Shown here: positions 16,690-25,064 of the stretch, piece by piece | Numbering within the stretch: the first letter of the stretch is position 1 | Layout: every line of letters begins with the position of its first letter | Origin: Streptomyces rubiginosohelvolus | GTDB taxonomy: Bacteria; Actinomycetota; Actinomycetes; Streptomycetales; Streptomycetaceae | Direction: 5' to 3' | Assembly: GCF_014649875.1 (NCBI RefSeq) | Contig: NZ_BMTW01000009.1 | Location: forward strand, 186,001 to 250,000 | DNA length: 64,000 bases | Program-made: the position numbers and the translations under genes | Notes under the pieces: model-generated | Databases searched by the model: none | What the model was told of the DNA's origin: nothing | The model's input: only the letters and a program-made list of their open reading frames with translations

Positions 16690-17849
16690 GGCAGCCGCTC
16701 CGCGATGGCGCGGTAGACGGCCGGGTCGCTCCAGTAGGCGCTGTGGGCGACGGGGAACGGCTGCCGGTTGTCCGTCGCGATGTCCTCGGCCCGGCCGGGG
16801 AACACCGGTGCGGCGGCGAAGCCGAGCAGATCGCGGCGGTCGTGGATGTTCAGCCAGCCGGGGACGTGGGCGGGCAGCGGCTCCGGGTGCTCGAGGTGGG
16901 GCAGCGCCCCCGTCTCGTACAGGAACGGCCCCTGCGAACCCACCGTGACCAGCAGCCGGACGCCGGGCAGCGGGGCCTCGATCAGGGTGTCGAGGGCGAT
17001 GATCCCGCCGAGGCTGTGGCCGAGGAGGACGACGGGCGGCTCCACGGCGGCGACCAGTTCGCGCAGGGCGGTGCGCAGGGGACCGCCGCGTACGAGGAAC
17101 GTGAGCACGTCGCCCGCCGCCGGGTGGGCGGCCTCGGTGAGGGCGCGGCGGCGGCGCACCGCGTAACGGGAGCCGAGCCGCAGGACGGGCCGACCGATCA
17201 GCCGGCCCACCGGCCCCCGGGTGGAGCCGGGCTCGGTGGCGCCGAGCTCCCGGGCGATCCGGTCCACGGCGGCGTCCCGGGTCGTGCCGTCGCAGAGGAC
17301 GGGCGCGTCCTCCGCCATGGCCGCGCCGATCACGGCGGCGGCCAGCGCACGGGCCAGGAGCGGCGCCAGCTCCTCGCGGTCCAGGGCTTCGGCGGCCGGG
17401 GAGAGCAGGGGGCTGCGGGCGAGATCGGCGGCCCGCGCTCCGAGGCCGGGGCCCAGCTCCGGGGCGATGCTCCCGTCCCGGGCGGCCAGGGCCGCGAGCC
17501 GCTCCCGGAACTCCTCGTCCGGGAAGGCGGCGCCCGGGGGTATCGCCCCCGAGGTGCCGCGCGTGGCGGCGAGGGCCAACTCCGCCTCCGGGTCCCGGTA
17601 CAGGCGTTCCCAGGCGGCGGCCTCGTCGTCCTCCTCGCTCTCCGCGTCCCGCTCGGTGGCCCCGGCCCTGTCCAGCGGGATGCTGGCCCCGCCCGCGGCG
17701 AGCCGGGCACCGTACGGCTCGCCCCAGTCGAGCGGCACGACCCGCACGCCCGGGGCGGCCTCGGCGAGCGAGGCCGTGACCCGTGCGTTCAGGGCTTCGG
17801 TGTGCGGTGGCCGCACCCCCGTGCCGTGGATGAATATGACCGTCGTCAT
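16686..17849 (-). CDS. Alpha/beta hydrolase, possible second effector
   Basis: 387 residues from ATG 17849 (MTTVIFIHGTGVR); ATG 17870 and GTG 17885 are in-frame alternatives. It starts with the beta strand and oxyanion loop of alpha/beta hydrolases (FIHGTG), has the nucleophile elbow GHSLGG with Ser279, a later Asp in NIHDRRDLL, and a likely catalytic His369 in PVAHSAYW. There is no signal peptide, so it acts inside the cell. A 200-residue insert between the first strand and the elbow, rich in Ala/Glu, is unusual and could be a lid or interaction region. It sits between the giant NTPase and the caspase gene (4 bp overlap). Lipase, thioesterase or peptidase activity are all open. Confidence 0.75.
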   Translation of the reverse strand: MTTVIFIHGTGVRPPHTEALNARVTASLAEAAPGVRVVPLDWGEPYGARLAAGGASIPLDRAGATERDAESEEDDEAAAWERLYRDPEAELALAATRGTSGAIPPGAAFPDEEFRERLAALAARDGSIAPELGPGLGARAADLARSPLLSPAAEALDREELAPLLARALAAAVIGAAMAEDAPVLCDGTTRDAAVDRIARELGATEPGSTRGPVGRLIGRPVLRLGSRYAVRRRRALTEAAHPAAGDVLTFLVRGGPLRTALRELVAAVEPPVVLLGHSLGGIIALDTLIEAPLPGVRLLVTVGSQGPFLYETGALPHLEHPEPLPAHVPGWLNIHDRRDLLGFAAAPVFPGRAEDIATDNRQPFPVAHSAYWSDPAVYRAIAERLP

Positions 17850-17943
17850 GCGTCCCCCCGTCCGTGGCATTCCCGTCGGCCGCACCCGTCACACGTTTCC
17901 CGTCAGCGGTCCCCCGGCCCCGTCCCCGTACCGCTCGGTCGTC

Positions 17944-20900
17944 TCACAACGGGATCACCGTCGCGTCGTACTCGATGCGCTGGTGCAGCCGGGCCGAGGT
18001 CCGCCAGGGGTGCTCCTCCCCCAGGACACGCGTCAGGCCTTCCACCGCTTGGGCGTTGAGCCGGTCCGCCTCCGTCGAGTGGCCGAGTCCGCGATGGTCC
18101 AGGGAGAGGTTCGCGACACAGACGAGGGTGAACGGGTGGTCTTCGCCCACCGCCTCGGTGAGCAGGGGCAGTGTCGCGCTGTCGACCTCCAGGGCGCCGA
18201 CGAAGTCGAGCCGGGCGTAGTGGTCGTTGGCCCGGCCCAGTGCGGCGGCCAGGGAGTAGACGTGCCGCTCCCCCAGATCCGCCCGGAGCCGTTCCCCCGC
18301 GACCGTGTCCAGCCGCTCGGCCTCCTCCACCTCGCCCAGGGCCCGCAGCGTGGCGGCCACGTTGACCATGGCGCACAGGGTGTACGGGTGGTGCTCGCCG
18401 AAGATGTCCCGGTAGTGGTCGAGGATCTGCCGGCCGAGATGCCGGGATTCCTCGAGCCTGCCCGCGATCCTGCGGTCGACGACCGCCGCCAGGGCTGCTC
18501 CCAGGGTCTCCGGGTACTCCGCTCCGTACCGGGTGGTGAAGCGCTCCAGGATCTCCTCGACCAGCTCCTCCGCCTCGTCCAGGTGTCCGGCGCGGCGTCG
18601 GCAGATCGCGAGATTCAGGGCGGCCCGGATCGTCGCCGCGTTGGTGGGGCCGAAATGGGTCCGATAGGTCTGGTACGTCGTCTCCTGCAGGGCCCGGGCC
18701 TTGCGGAAGTCACCCGCCTCGCGGGTGTCCGCCGCCAGGGCGCTCAGGGTGTTGAGGGTAAGGCCGCTGGTCGGACCGTAGAGCAAGTGGCGCTGCCTGG
18801 ACGCCTCTTCGTCGATCTCCATGGCCCGTCGGAAGTCGCCGTTCACCCGGAGCGAGACGCCGTAGCTGTGGGCCGCGTTCAGTGTCGTCGGGTCCTCCGG
18901 ACCGTAGAGGTCGCTCGCCCGCTCGAAGGCCTCGGCGCTCAGCTCCCGGGCGGCGTGGAAGTCGCCCCGGTAGCGCAGCGAACCGGCCATTTGGAGCATG
19001 GAGTCGATCAGCTCCTCCTCCGGGATCGGCGCGGTGCGCGAGACCTCCATGGCCCGTTCACTCAGCGCCGCGGCCTCCGGGATCCGGCCGAGGTGCTGGA
19101 GGTAGAAGCCGAGCATCTTGGTGATCCGGATGACGTGCAGGTCCTCCCCGGCCGACTGCTCGCTCCAGGCTTCCCACGCCCGCCGGGTCAGGTCCTCGCC
19201 CGCCTCGTGGGCGCCCCAGTAGTAGAGGAAGGTGACCATGTCGAACACCAGGTCCCGCACCCAGCCGTCGGAGCTTTCGACAGCATCCGAGGCGATCACA
19301 TGGGGCAGCAGTCCGAGGTAGGCGGGCCACTGTTCCGGGGAGGCCGGCAGCCCCGGTTTGGCGGTGGTCAGGAGCAGGTGGGCGGCGTTACGCATCGCCT
19401 CCCGCTCCTCCGGGCCGAGCCGGGCGACGATCACGTTCTGCATGAGCCGGTGCATCTGGAGCGTGCCGGCCTTGTGGTCGAGGCGGACCAGCGAGAGCTT
19501 GCTCAGATCGCGGGTCGCGCGGGCGAGCAGCAGCGGGTCGCGGAGCACGGGATCCAGCTCGGGGGTGATCTGGACGTTGCGGCCGCCGCGGAGCATGTTC
19601 AGCGGGATGGGTTCGGGCGCCATGCAGGCGCAGATCTGCAGGAGTTGGCGGGCGGCCGGGTTCTCGGCGGTGAGCCTGCCGAGCGAGATGTCCCAGACCG
19701 CCGCGACAGGCAGCGGGTAGTCGGGGGAGGGGGCCAGTTCGAGGATCTCGGGGCGGCGTTCGTCCAGCAGTCGGAGGTACTCGTCGACCGGCATGCCCGT
19801 GGCCGCGTGCCAGGCTCCGGCCTGCTCGACGGCCAGCGGCAGATCGCCGAGCGCCTCGGCGAGCCGGCCCGCGTCGTCGGTACTCAGTCCCCGGGCGCGG
19901 CGCTGGAGCAGGGCGACGCTCTCCTCGCGGTCGAAGACGTCGACGCTGAGGGGCGTGGCGACCCGCTCCCACTCCCGGTTGCGCGAGGTGACGATGATCT
20001 TCCCCGGGCCCCCGTTGGGGAAGTAGGAGCGCACGGACTCGATGTCCTCGGCGTTGTCGAAGACCAGCAGCCAGTTGTCGAAGGGCTTTCCGGTGCGCAG
20101 GGCCTCGCGGACGGCGGGCACGGCGGTGTTCGCCTGCGGCCCGACCTCCAGGCCCAGGCCGGCCGCCAGCTCGGCGAGCGCGGCCAGGATCAGGCTCTCC
20201 TGTTCGGCGGGGATCCACCAGATGACGTTGTACTCGCCGCTGTGGCGGTAGACGTACTCCACCGCGATCTGCGACTTGCCCACGCCGCCGAGGCCGTGCA
20301 GGGCGTGCGGGAGGACCGCCGTCGTCTCGTCCTCGGTCAGCTGCCGCTCCACGGCGGCGAGAAGGGACTCGCGGCCGGTGAAGTTGGGATTCTTAGGGGG
20401 GACGTTGCCCATGATCTTCGGCTGGCCCGAACGGACGAAGCGTGCTTCCGGCGCTTTGACGTTCATCTCCGCGTGAGACCTCCGGGCTGTGTCGTCAGCT
20501 GGTACCGAGGTGTCAGCTGCTGTGGGTGTCGTGGGCGGCACGGGTCCTCCTGGTGAAACGACGCTTTCCGGTGGCAGCTTTGCCCAATTCGGGGCGTCTT
20601 TCATCGATTCCGCACCGATCTCACCCGGGTGGGCAGGGAGACCGCTCAGCGGGCGGACCAGCCGGGTGGCCACCCGGGCGGCCCGTCCGGCGTACGGGCC
20701 TGCCAGCGCCCGGAGAACCGCGAGTTCGATCCTCAGCCAGGGGCGGGAGCCGGGCTCCGTGCCGGGCAGCGCGGTGCGTACCGGATCGTGGAGGGCGGCG
20801 CGGAGCCGGGCACCATGCCCCTGGCTCGTCCGCAGCTCCGCCAGCAGGCCCACGGTGCGGGCCAGTTGGGTTCTGGTGCTGGTGGCGAGCAGCGCTTCGC

Positions 20901-22380
20901 GTACGTCGTCGGCGAAGTCCGGCCCGCTCCCGGCGTCGGTGTCCCAGTCGATCAGCCCGCCCATCATGACCTCGGCGAGGTGCTCGGGCCCGGCGTCCGG
21001 CAGGGCCACGTCGCGCAGCTCCTGGATGACGGCGAAGTCCATCGGGGCGAGGGCGAGCAGCACGGCGAGCTGCCGGGCCAAGGGGCTGGCGAGCGAGCGG
21101 AATCTGCGTACGGCGGCGGCCGCACGGGGGCCGCCGCCGACCGGGGTGCGCAGCCCGGGGGCGGAGGCCCCCTTGGCCATCGCGCCCGCCAGGACGACCG
21201 GCAGCGTTCGCCGCACCCCGCGCTCGCCGGTCACCAGGTCGGCCCAGGCTCGGAAGGACCCGGCGTGGGCGCTGAGCACCGGTACGGGCACGGTGTCGTC
21301 GTCCGGTTCGGGCAGCGGCCGGATGGGGTCGTGGGCGCCGAGGGGCGGGCGGCAGTGGAAGCGGCGGTTCGGCGCGCCGAAGCCGGCGGCGTCCAGTTGG
21401 GCGCGGAAGGGGAACAGCGAGGAGCGATGGCGCAGATAGGGCGGCAGGAGGTGGACGATCGCGGTGGGCCCGCCCGAGGTGAGCCGTTCCAGTAACCGGT
21501 CGGCCCCAGGGCCCGCCCAGCCGTGCGCGAGCCCGTCCGTGACGACGAGGAAGAGCCGTGCGCTCCGGCCGTCGAGGAGTTCGGCGGGGTCGCCGTCGCG
21601 TCCGCCGGGCCAGCACAGGGCGGGTTCTCCCTCGGCGGTGGGAAGGGTCACCCCGACGGTGCGGACATCGCGGAAGGACCCACTGCGGGCCGCCTCGTCG
21701 GCGATCTGCTGGACGGTGCCGTGCCACGGCGGCATGGTGGGGGCCCGGTCGACGAGGAGCACCAGGTCGAAGGCGCGCTCACGGTCGGGGAGGAAGTAGG
21801 GGATCCACAGCCCGTCGGTGAGCCCGTGCTCGGCCGTGCTCTCCTCGTCCAGCACACCGCGGCCGCCGGTGGGCAGCCTGCGGCCCAGCCCACGCAGGGA
21901 CCTGGCCAGCCGCAACGGGACCGTCCGCGCGGCCCGCGTACCGGGGCCAGGCAGCCGGTCGGGGCCGGTGCGCGTGCGCTCCTGGACGGTCCGGATCTCC
22001 CGTTCGTGCGCCGCGGGGCCCGGCTGCCCGGAGACCCCGGGCACGGCATCGCGCGCGGGGGCGGACAGCGGGTCGGGGACCTGGGCGGGCAGGGGTTCGG
22101 GCACCTCGGCGGTCGGTGGCTCGTCGGGTGACAGGCGGGCGGGCCGGGGCGTGTCGGGGCGCCGTTCGGCGGGTGGAGTGTCGTCCGGCGCGGGCCCGGT
22201 GGCGCGGTCGGCGCCGATCCGGGCGGCGGCGAGCCATGCGGCGTCGGCGAGCCCCGTCCAGTCGGCCCCGCCCTGGTCGTACGGGCTGTCGTCCTCGGTC
22301 CGGTCGCCGGTGGCACGATCGGGGGAGGCGGCCGGCGCGGACGCGGCGTCCGGAGCGCGCTCCCTGGGCAAGCCGTTCAT
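17944..22380 (-). CDS. fxsT: VWA-like/SAV_2336 - NB-ARC - tetratricopeptide repeat protein (FxsT type)
   Basis: 1478 residues. A disordered Pro/Ala-rich N-terminus (1-180) leads to a SAV_2336/VWA-like domain (about 185-560). Its first strand LVLLVDRAPTM has a degenerate MIDAS (DRAPT for DxSxS). A linker precedes an NB-ARC STAND NTPase (about 665-960) with P-loop GGVGKSQ at 698-704, Walker B LLVFDNAED and sensor IIVTSRNREW. The C-terminal 450 residues are kinesin-light-chain-like TPRs (repeated LYGPxxxxTLN / FGxxHPYTL patterns). This layout matches the FxSxx-COOH system TPR protein FxsT and the STAND sensors of prokaryotic conflict systems. The TPRs may sense a trigger. Start couples to the MoxR stop (TGATG). 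Confidence 0.85.
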   Translation of the reverse strand: MNGLPRERAPDAASAPAASPDRATGDRTEDDSPYDQGGADWTGLADAAWLAAARIGADRATGPAPDDTPPAERRPDTPRPARLSPDEPPTAEVPEPLPAQVPDPLSAPARDAVPGVSGQPGPAAHEREIRTVQERTRTGPDRLPGPGTRAARTVPLRLARSLRGLGRRLPTGGRGVLDEESTAEHGLTDGLWIPYFLPDRERAFDLVLLVDRAPTMPPWHGTVQQIADEAARSGSFRDVRTVGVTLPTAEGEPALCWPGGRDGDPAELLDGRSARLFLVVTDGLAHGWAGPGADRLLERLTSGGPTAIVHLLPPYLRHRSSLFPFRAQLDAAGFGAPNRRFHCRPPLGAHDPIRPLPEPDDDTVPVPVLSAHAGSFRAWADLVTGERGVRRTLPVVLAGAMAKGASAPGLRTPVGGGPRAAAAVRRFRSLASPLARQLAVLLALAPMDFAVIQELRDVALPDAGPEHLAEVMMGGLIDWDTDAGSGPDFADDVREALLATSTRTQLARTVGLLAELRTSQGHGARLRAALHDPVRTALPGTEPGSRPWLRIELAVLRALAGPYAGRAARVATRLVRPLSGLPAHPGEIGAESMKDAPNWAKLPPESVVSPGGPVPPTTPTAADTSVPADDTARRSHAEMNVKAPEARFVRSGQPKIMGNVPPKNPNFTGRESLLAAVERQLTEDETTAVLPHALHGLGGVGKSQIAVEYVYRHSGEYNVIWWIPAEQESLILAALAELAAGLGLEVGPQANTAVPAVREALRTGKPFDNWLLVFDNAEDIESVRSYFPNGGPGKIIVTSRNREWERVATPLSVDVFDREESVALLQRRARGLSTDDAGRLAEALGDLPLAVEQAGAWHAATGMPVDEYLRLLDERRPEILELAPSPDYPLPVAAVWDISLGRLTAENPAARQLLQICACMAPEPIPLNMLRGGRNVQITPELDPVLRDPLLLARATRDLSKLSLVRLDHKAGTLQMHRLMQNVIVARLGPEEREAMRNAAHLLLTTAKPGLPASPEQWPAYLGLLPHVIASDAVESSDGWVRDLVFDMVTFLYYWGAHEAGEDLTRRAWEAWSEQSAGEDLHVIRITKMLGFYLQHLGRIPEAAALSERAMEVSRTAPIPEEELIDSMLQMAGSLRYRGDFHAARELSAEAFERASDLYGPEDPTTLNAAHSYGVSLRVNGDFRRAMEIDEEASRQRHLLYGPTSGLTLNTLSALAADTREAGDFRKARALQETTYQTYRTHFGPTNAATIRAALNLAICRRRAGHLDEAEELVEEILERFTTRYGAEYPETLGAALAAVVDRRIAGRLEESRHLGRQILDHYRDIFGEHHPYTLCAMVNVAATLRALGEVEEAERLDTVAGERLRADLGERHVYSLAAALGRANDHYARLDFVGALEVDSATLPLLTEAVGEDHPFTLVCVANLSLDHRGLGHSTEADRLNAQAVEGLTRVLGEEHPWRTSARLHQRIEYDATVIPL

Positions 22381-23444
22381 CAGCGGCCCTTCGAGAGGTC
22401 TCGGAGGAGCATCTCGAGGAGTTTACGCCCGTCGGCATCCGCTTGAAAACCGCCCGCGGTGGTCAGCTGGACGGCGTTGAGCAACTGGTCGATCGACTGG
22501 GTGCCGCCGCCGCGCAGCCGGTTCTCGAACTCGTCCACCAGCGCCTCGACGCCCTCCGGGCGCTGCCGCAGATGGCTGACGACGATCCCGATCAGCTGCT
22601 CACGGCCCGGCGGCTCCATCTCCAGCGGCAGGCAGCGGCGGCGGAACGCGGCGGGGAACTCCCGTTCGCCGTTGCTGGTGATGACCACGACGGGGAACTG
22701 CGCGCACTCGACCCGGCCGCCCTCGACGCTCGCCGTGCCGCGCGGGTCGTCGGTGAACACGGTCGCCGACTCCTCGTTGCTGCGGACGAGTTCGGGGATC
22801 TCGTAGCTGCCGTTCTCCAGGACGTGCAGGAGGTCGTTGGGCAGGTCGATGTCGCTCTTGTCCAGCTCGTCGACGAGGAGCACCCGAGGGCGCTCGTAGG
22901 GGAGCAGCGCGGTGCCGAGCGGGCCGAGGGTGACGAAGTCGCCGAGCGCGGGCGGCTTTTCACCGGACACCGGGTCGGTGCCGGGCGGGTTTCCGGTGTC
23001 GCCGGCCCGCCAGGCCGCGATGGCCTGGGCACGGCCGATCGCGTCGTACGCGTACAGGCCGTCCTTGAGCGTGCTGCGGCTGACGACGCTCCACGCCAGG
23101 ACCCGGCCGAGCCTCAGCTCACGGGCGATCAGATAGGCGAGGGTGGACTTGCCGACGCCCGGCGGGCCGGTGATGAGGAGCGGACGGCGCAGCAGCAGGG
23201 CCGCGTTGACCGCGTCGATCTCCTCACGGCGCAGTTGCGGGCCGTCCTGGACCCGGCCGAGGCGGCGTTCCGCGGCTCGGTCGTCGTCGGGCGGGGGCGG
23301 CTGGAGGGACCCGCCGGGGAAGGTGCGCCAGGGCGGCGGCGCGGGCAGCTCCGGCGGCTCGCCTCCGGGCGCCTTGCCGGTCGCGTGGAAGACCCACCAC
23401 GGGGGCGGCGGCGACGGGGGGGCGGCAGAGGTCTCTCCGGTCAT
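22380..23444 (-). CDS. MoxR-type AAA+ ATPase of the VWA-MoxR-VMAP system
   Basis: 354 residues. A Pro/Trp-rich N-terminal segment (PPWWVFHATGK, PPPWRTFPG) typical of the SAV_2336-associated subgroup precedes the AAA+ core: Walker A GPPGVGKST at 93-101, Walker B VLLVDELDKSD, sensor-1 VVITSNGE, and an arginine-finger region AAFRRRCLPLEM. MoxR ATPases remodel partner proteins, usually together with a VWA protein. Here the next gene supplies the VWA-like domain and the previous gene the VMAP protein, with 1 bp and 4 bp overlaps, giving a complete ternary core. Confidence 0.92.
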   Translation of the reverse strand: MTGETSAAPPSPPPPWWVFHATGKAPGGEPPELPAPPPWRTFPGGSLQPPPPDDDRAAERRLGRVQDGPQLRREEIDAVNAALLLRRPLLITGPPGVGKSTLAYLIARELRLGRVLAWSVVSRSTLKDGLYAYDAIGRAQAIAAWRAGDTGNPPGTDPVSGEKPPALGDFVTLGPLGTALLPYERPRVLLVDELDKSDIDLPNDLLHVLENGSYEIPELVRSNEESATVFTDDPRGTASVEGGRVECAQFPVVVITSNGEREFPAAFRRRCLPLEMEPPGREQLIGIVVSHLRQRPEGVEALVDEFENRLRGGGTQSIDQLLNAVQLTTAGGFQADADGRKLLEMLLRDLSKGR

Positions 23445-24955
23445 GCCGACAGCAACTCCTCACGATCGACCAGTCGGTGAGGATCGTCCCAGAGAAAGGC
23501 GATGTGCCGGCCCAGCCACAGCGGACCGTCCTCCTCGATCTCCGCTCCGACCCTCAACCTGTTCACCGTTTCCGGCAGTTGTGCGTACGAGTGGCCCAGG
23601 AGCAGGGTGAGGAGCTCGCTGGACTGCGACGTGCTCTTCAGCCTGCGGTCCCAGGCGGCGAGGCCGACGCCCTCGACGACGGCGGTCTGGAGTGCCTCCA
23701 GGCCGCGCCCCTGGACGGCGGGCTCGTCGAGGATGACCGCGGTGAGCGACTCGTCGCCCGCGAGCTGCGCCCGCCAGCGTTCGAATCCGCTCCGGTCCGC
23801 CGCCTTCCACCGGTGGGCGGCCGGGGCGGGCGCGGTGCGCAGCCGGTCCCAGCGGGCCTGCCAGCGGCGCAGCTGCCCGGCGTCGCCGCGCATCCGGTCC
23901 AGGCTGCGCAGATGAACCCGGTAGCGCATCCCGATCGGCCACGACCTCGGGGTTCGGGTACCCAGCTCCAGGCGGGCCATGTCGTGGTTGAGCAGGTCGA
24001 AGGGCAGGAGGAACTCGACGTGGACGGGGCCCGCGCCGGCCGCGGTGCGCTCGGCCCACAGCGACTCGCCCCGGTCGACGGCGCGTTCGACCGCTGTGGC
24101 CAGGGTCTCCAGGGTGGCGGTCTCCACAGAGCCCGGCTCCGGCCGCCAGTAGCCGGGGACCTTGTTGATCCAGTGCCGGACGAAGACGTCCGGTGAACCG
24201 TCCCGGGCCGGGTCGACCATCACGACGAGGCAGCGGGGCACGGTCGGGTCGGGGGCGGCGGGGTGCTTCAGGCGCTCCCGGCAGCCGGCGAGCGCCTCGA
24301 CCGCCCCGGGGACGGGCCCCCGGGCGTCGCCGGCCGGCGCGGTGGGGTCTCCCGCGGCCCACCGGTCCGACCACACCCGCAGCGGTGCGCCGCGCTTCGC
24401 CGAGGTGGCCGCGGCCACCTCGACCAGCACCACAGCGGCCGGAAGACCGTCGGCGCACGCGGTCATGTCCAGTGCGTGGTCGAAGAGTTCGGCTGGTGTC
24501 CCGTGGTCGGGCAGCTCCCCGGGCAGTTCCTCGGCGAGGAGGGCGCGCAGCCGGCCGGCGTCGATGTCCGCCGTCTCACCGAGCAGTCGGCGCGCCTGGC
24601 GGGCGACGTCGTCGGCGAAGACGGGCGCGGGCCAGGCGCCCGGCCGCTCGCCGTCGGTCCGGATGCCCGCCTCGGCGGCGATCCGGTCGGCGTCGTCCTT
24701 GCCGGAGACGGCGCGGACCGCGTAGATCAGCGCCTCGGGGCCGCCGGGGCGGTGGATCACCTTGCGGACCACATGCGTCATGTCGATGCGGGGGGTGGTG
24801 TCCGGGTAGGTCAGTTCGATGTCGAGCCGGTACGCCACCACGTCCACGAACTCGAAGCGCTGACTGCGGTCCTTGACGCAGTCCAGCAGTGTCAGCGCAT
24901 CGACCAGGATCTGCACCAGGTCCGGTCCCGGGCGCCCGTGCGGGACAGCGTTCAT
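23441..24955 (-). CDS. VMAP-C domain protein with N-terminal EAD2-like domain
   Basis: 504 residues from ATG 24955, which has GGGGGGA upstream; a GTG at 24991 in frame lacks a ribosome binding site. Residues about 10-85 (LVQILVDALTLLDCVKDRSQR, then MTHVVRKVIHRPGGPEALIYAV) match effector-associated domain 2. A middle region (about 100-200) resembles the VMAP middle domain. The C-terminal half has VMAP-C features: VHVEFLLPFDLLNHD, RYRVHLRSLDR, and the terminal IAFLWDDPHRLV. VMAP proteins are the adaptor component of VWA-MoxR conflict systems, linking the ATPase core to EAD-bearing effectors. It is the first gene of the operon. Confidence 0.83.
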   Translation of the reverse strand: MNAVPHGRPGPDLVQILVDALTLLDCVKDRSQRFEFVDVVAYRLDIELTYPDTTPRIDMTHVVRKVIHRPGGPEALIYAVRAVSGKDDADRIAAEAGIRTDGERPGAWPAPVFADDVARQARRLLGETADIDAGRLRALLAEELPGELPDHGTPAELFDHALDMTACADGLPAAVVLVEVAAATSAKRGAPLRVWSDRWAAGDPTAPAGDARGPVPGAVEALAGCRERLKHPAAPDPTVPRCLVVMVDPARDGSPDVFVRHWINKVPGYWRPEPGSVETATLETLATAVERAVDRGESLWAERTAAGAGPVHVEFLLPFDLLNHDMARLELGTRTPRSWPIGMRYRVHLRSLDRMRGDAGQLRRWQARWDRLRTAPAPAAHRWKAADRSGFERWRAQLAGDESLTAVILDEPAVQGRGLEALQTAVVEGVGLAAWDRRLKSTSQSSELLTLLLGHSYAQLPETVNRLRVGAEIEEDGPLWLGRHIAFLWDDPHRLVDREELLSA

Positions 24956-25064
24956 CGCCGACCATCCCCCCGCCGAGTCGGTCCAACTCACATGGCTGAA
25001 CGCGAAGTTACCACGGTTGAATCTTCGGCAACCAGGATCTTGCCGGGCCCCGTCGGTCGCGCCG

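Noticed and set aside
16690..17892. Extension of the caspase frame upstream of 16689
   Set aside because: The upstream part is Arg/Gly-rich and lies inside the alpha/beta hydrolase gene; ATG 16689 couples to that gene's stop.
17221..20556. 1111-codon plus-strand frame opposite the giant NTPase
   Set aside because: It is antisense shadow of the NB-ARC-TPR gene, with no recognisable domain or suitable start.
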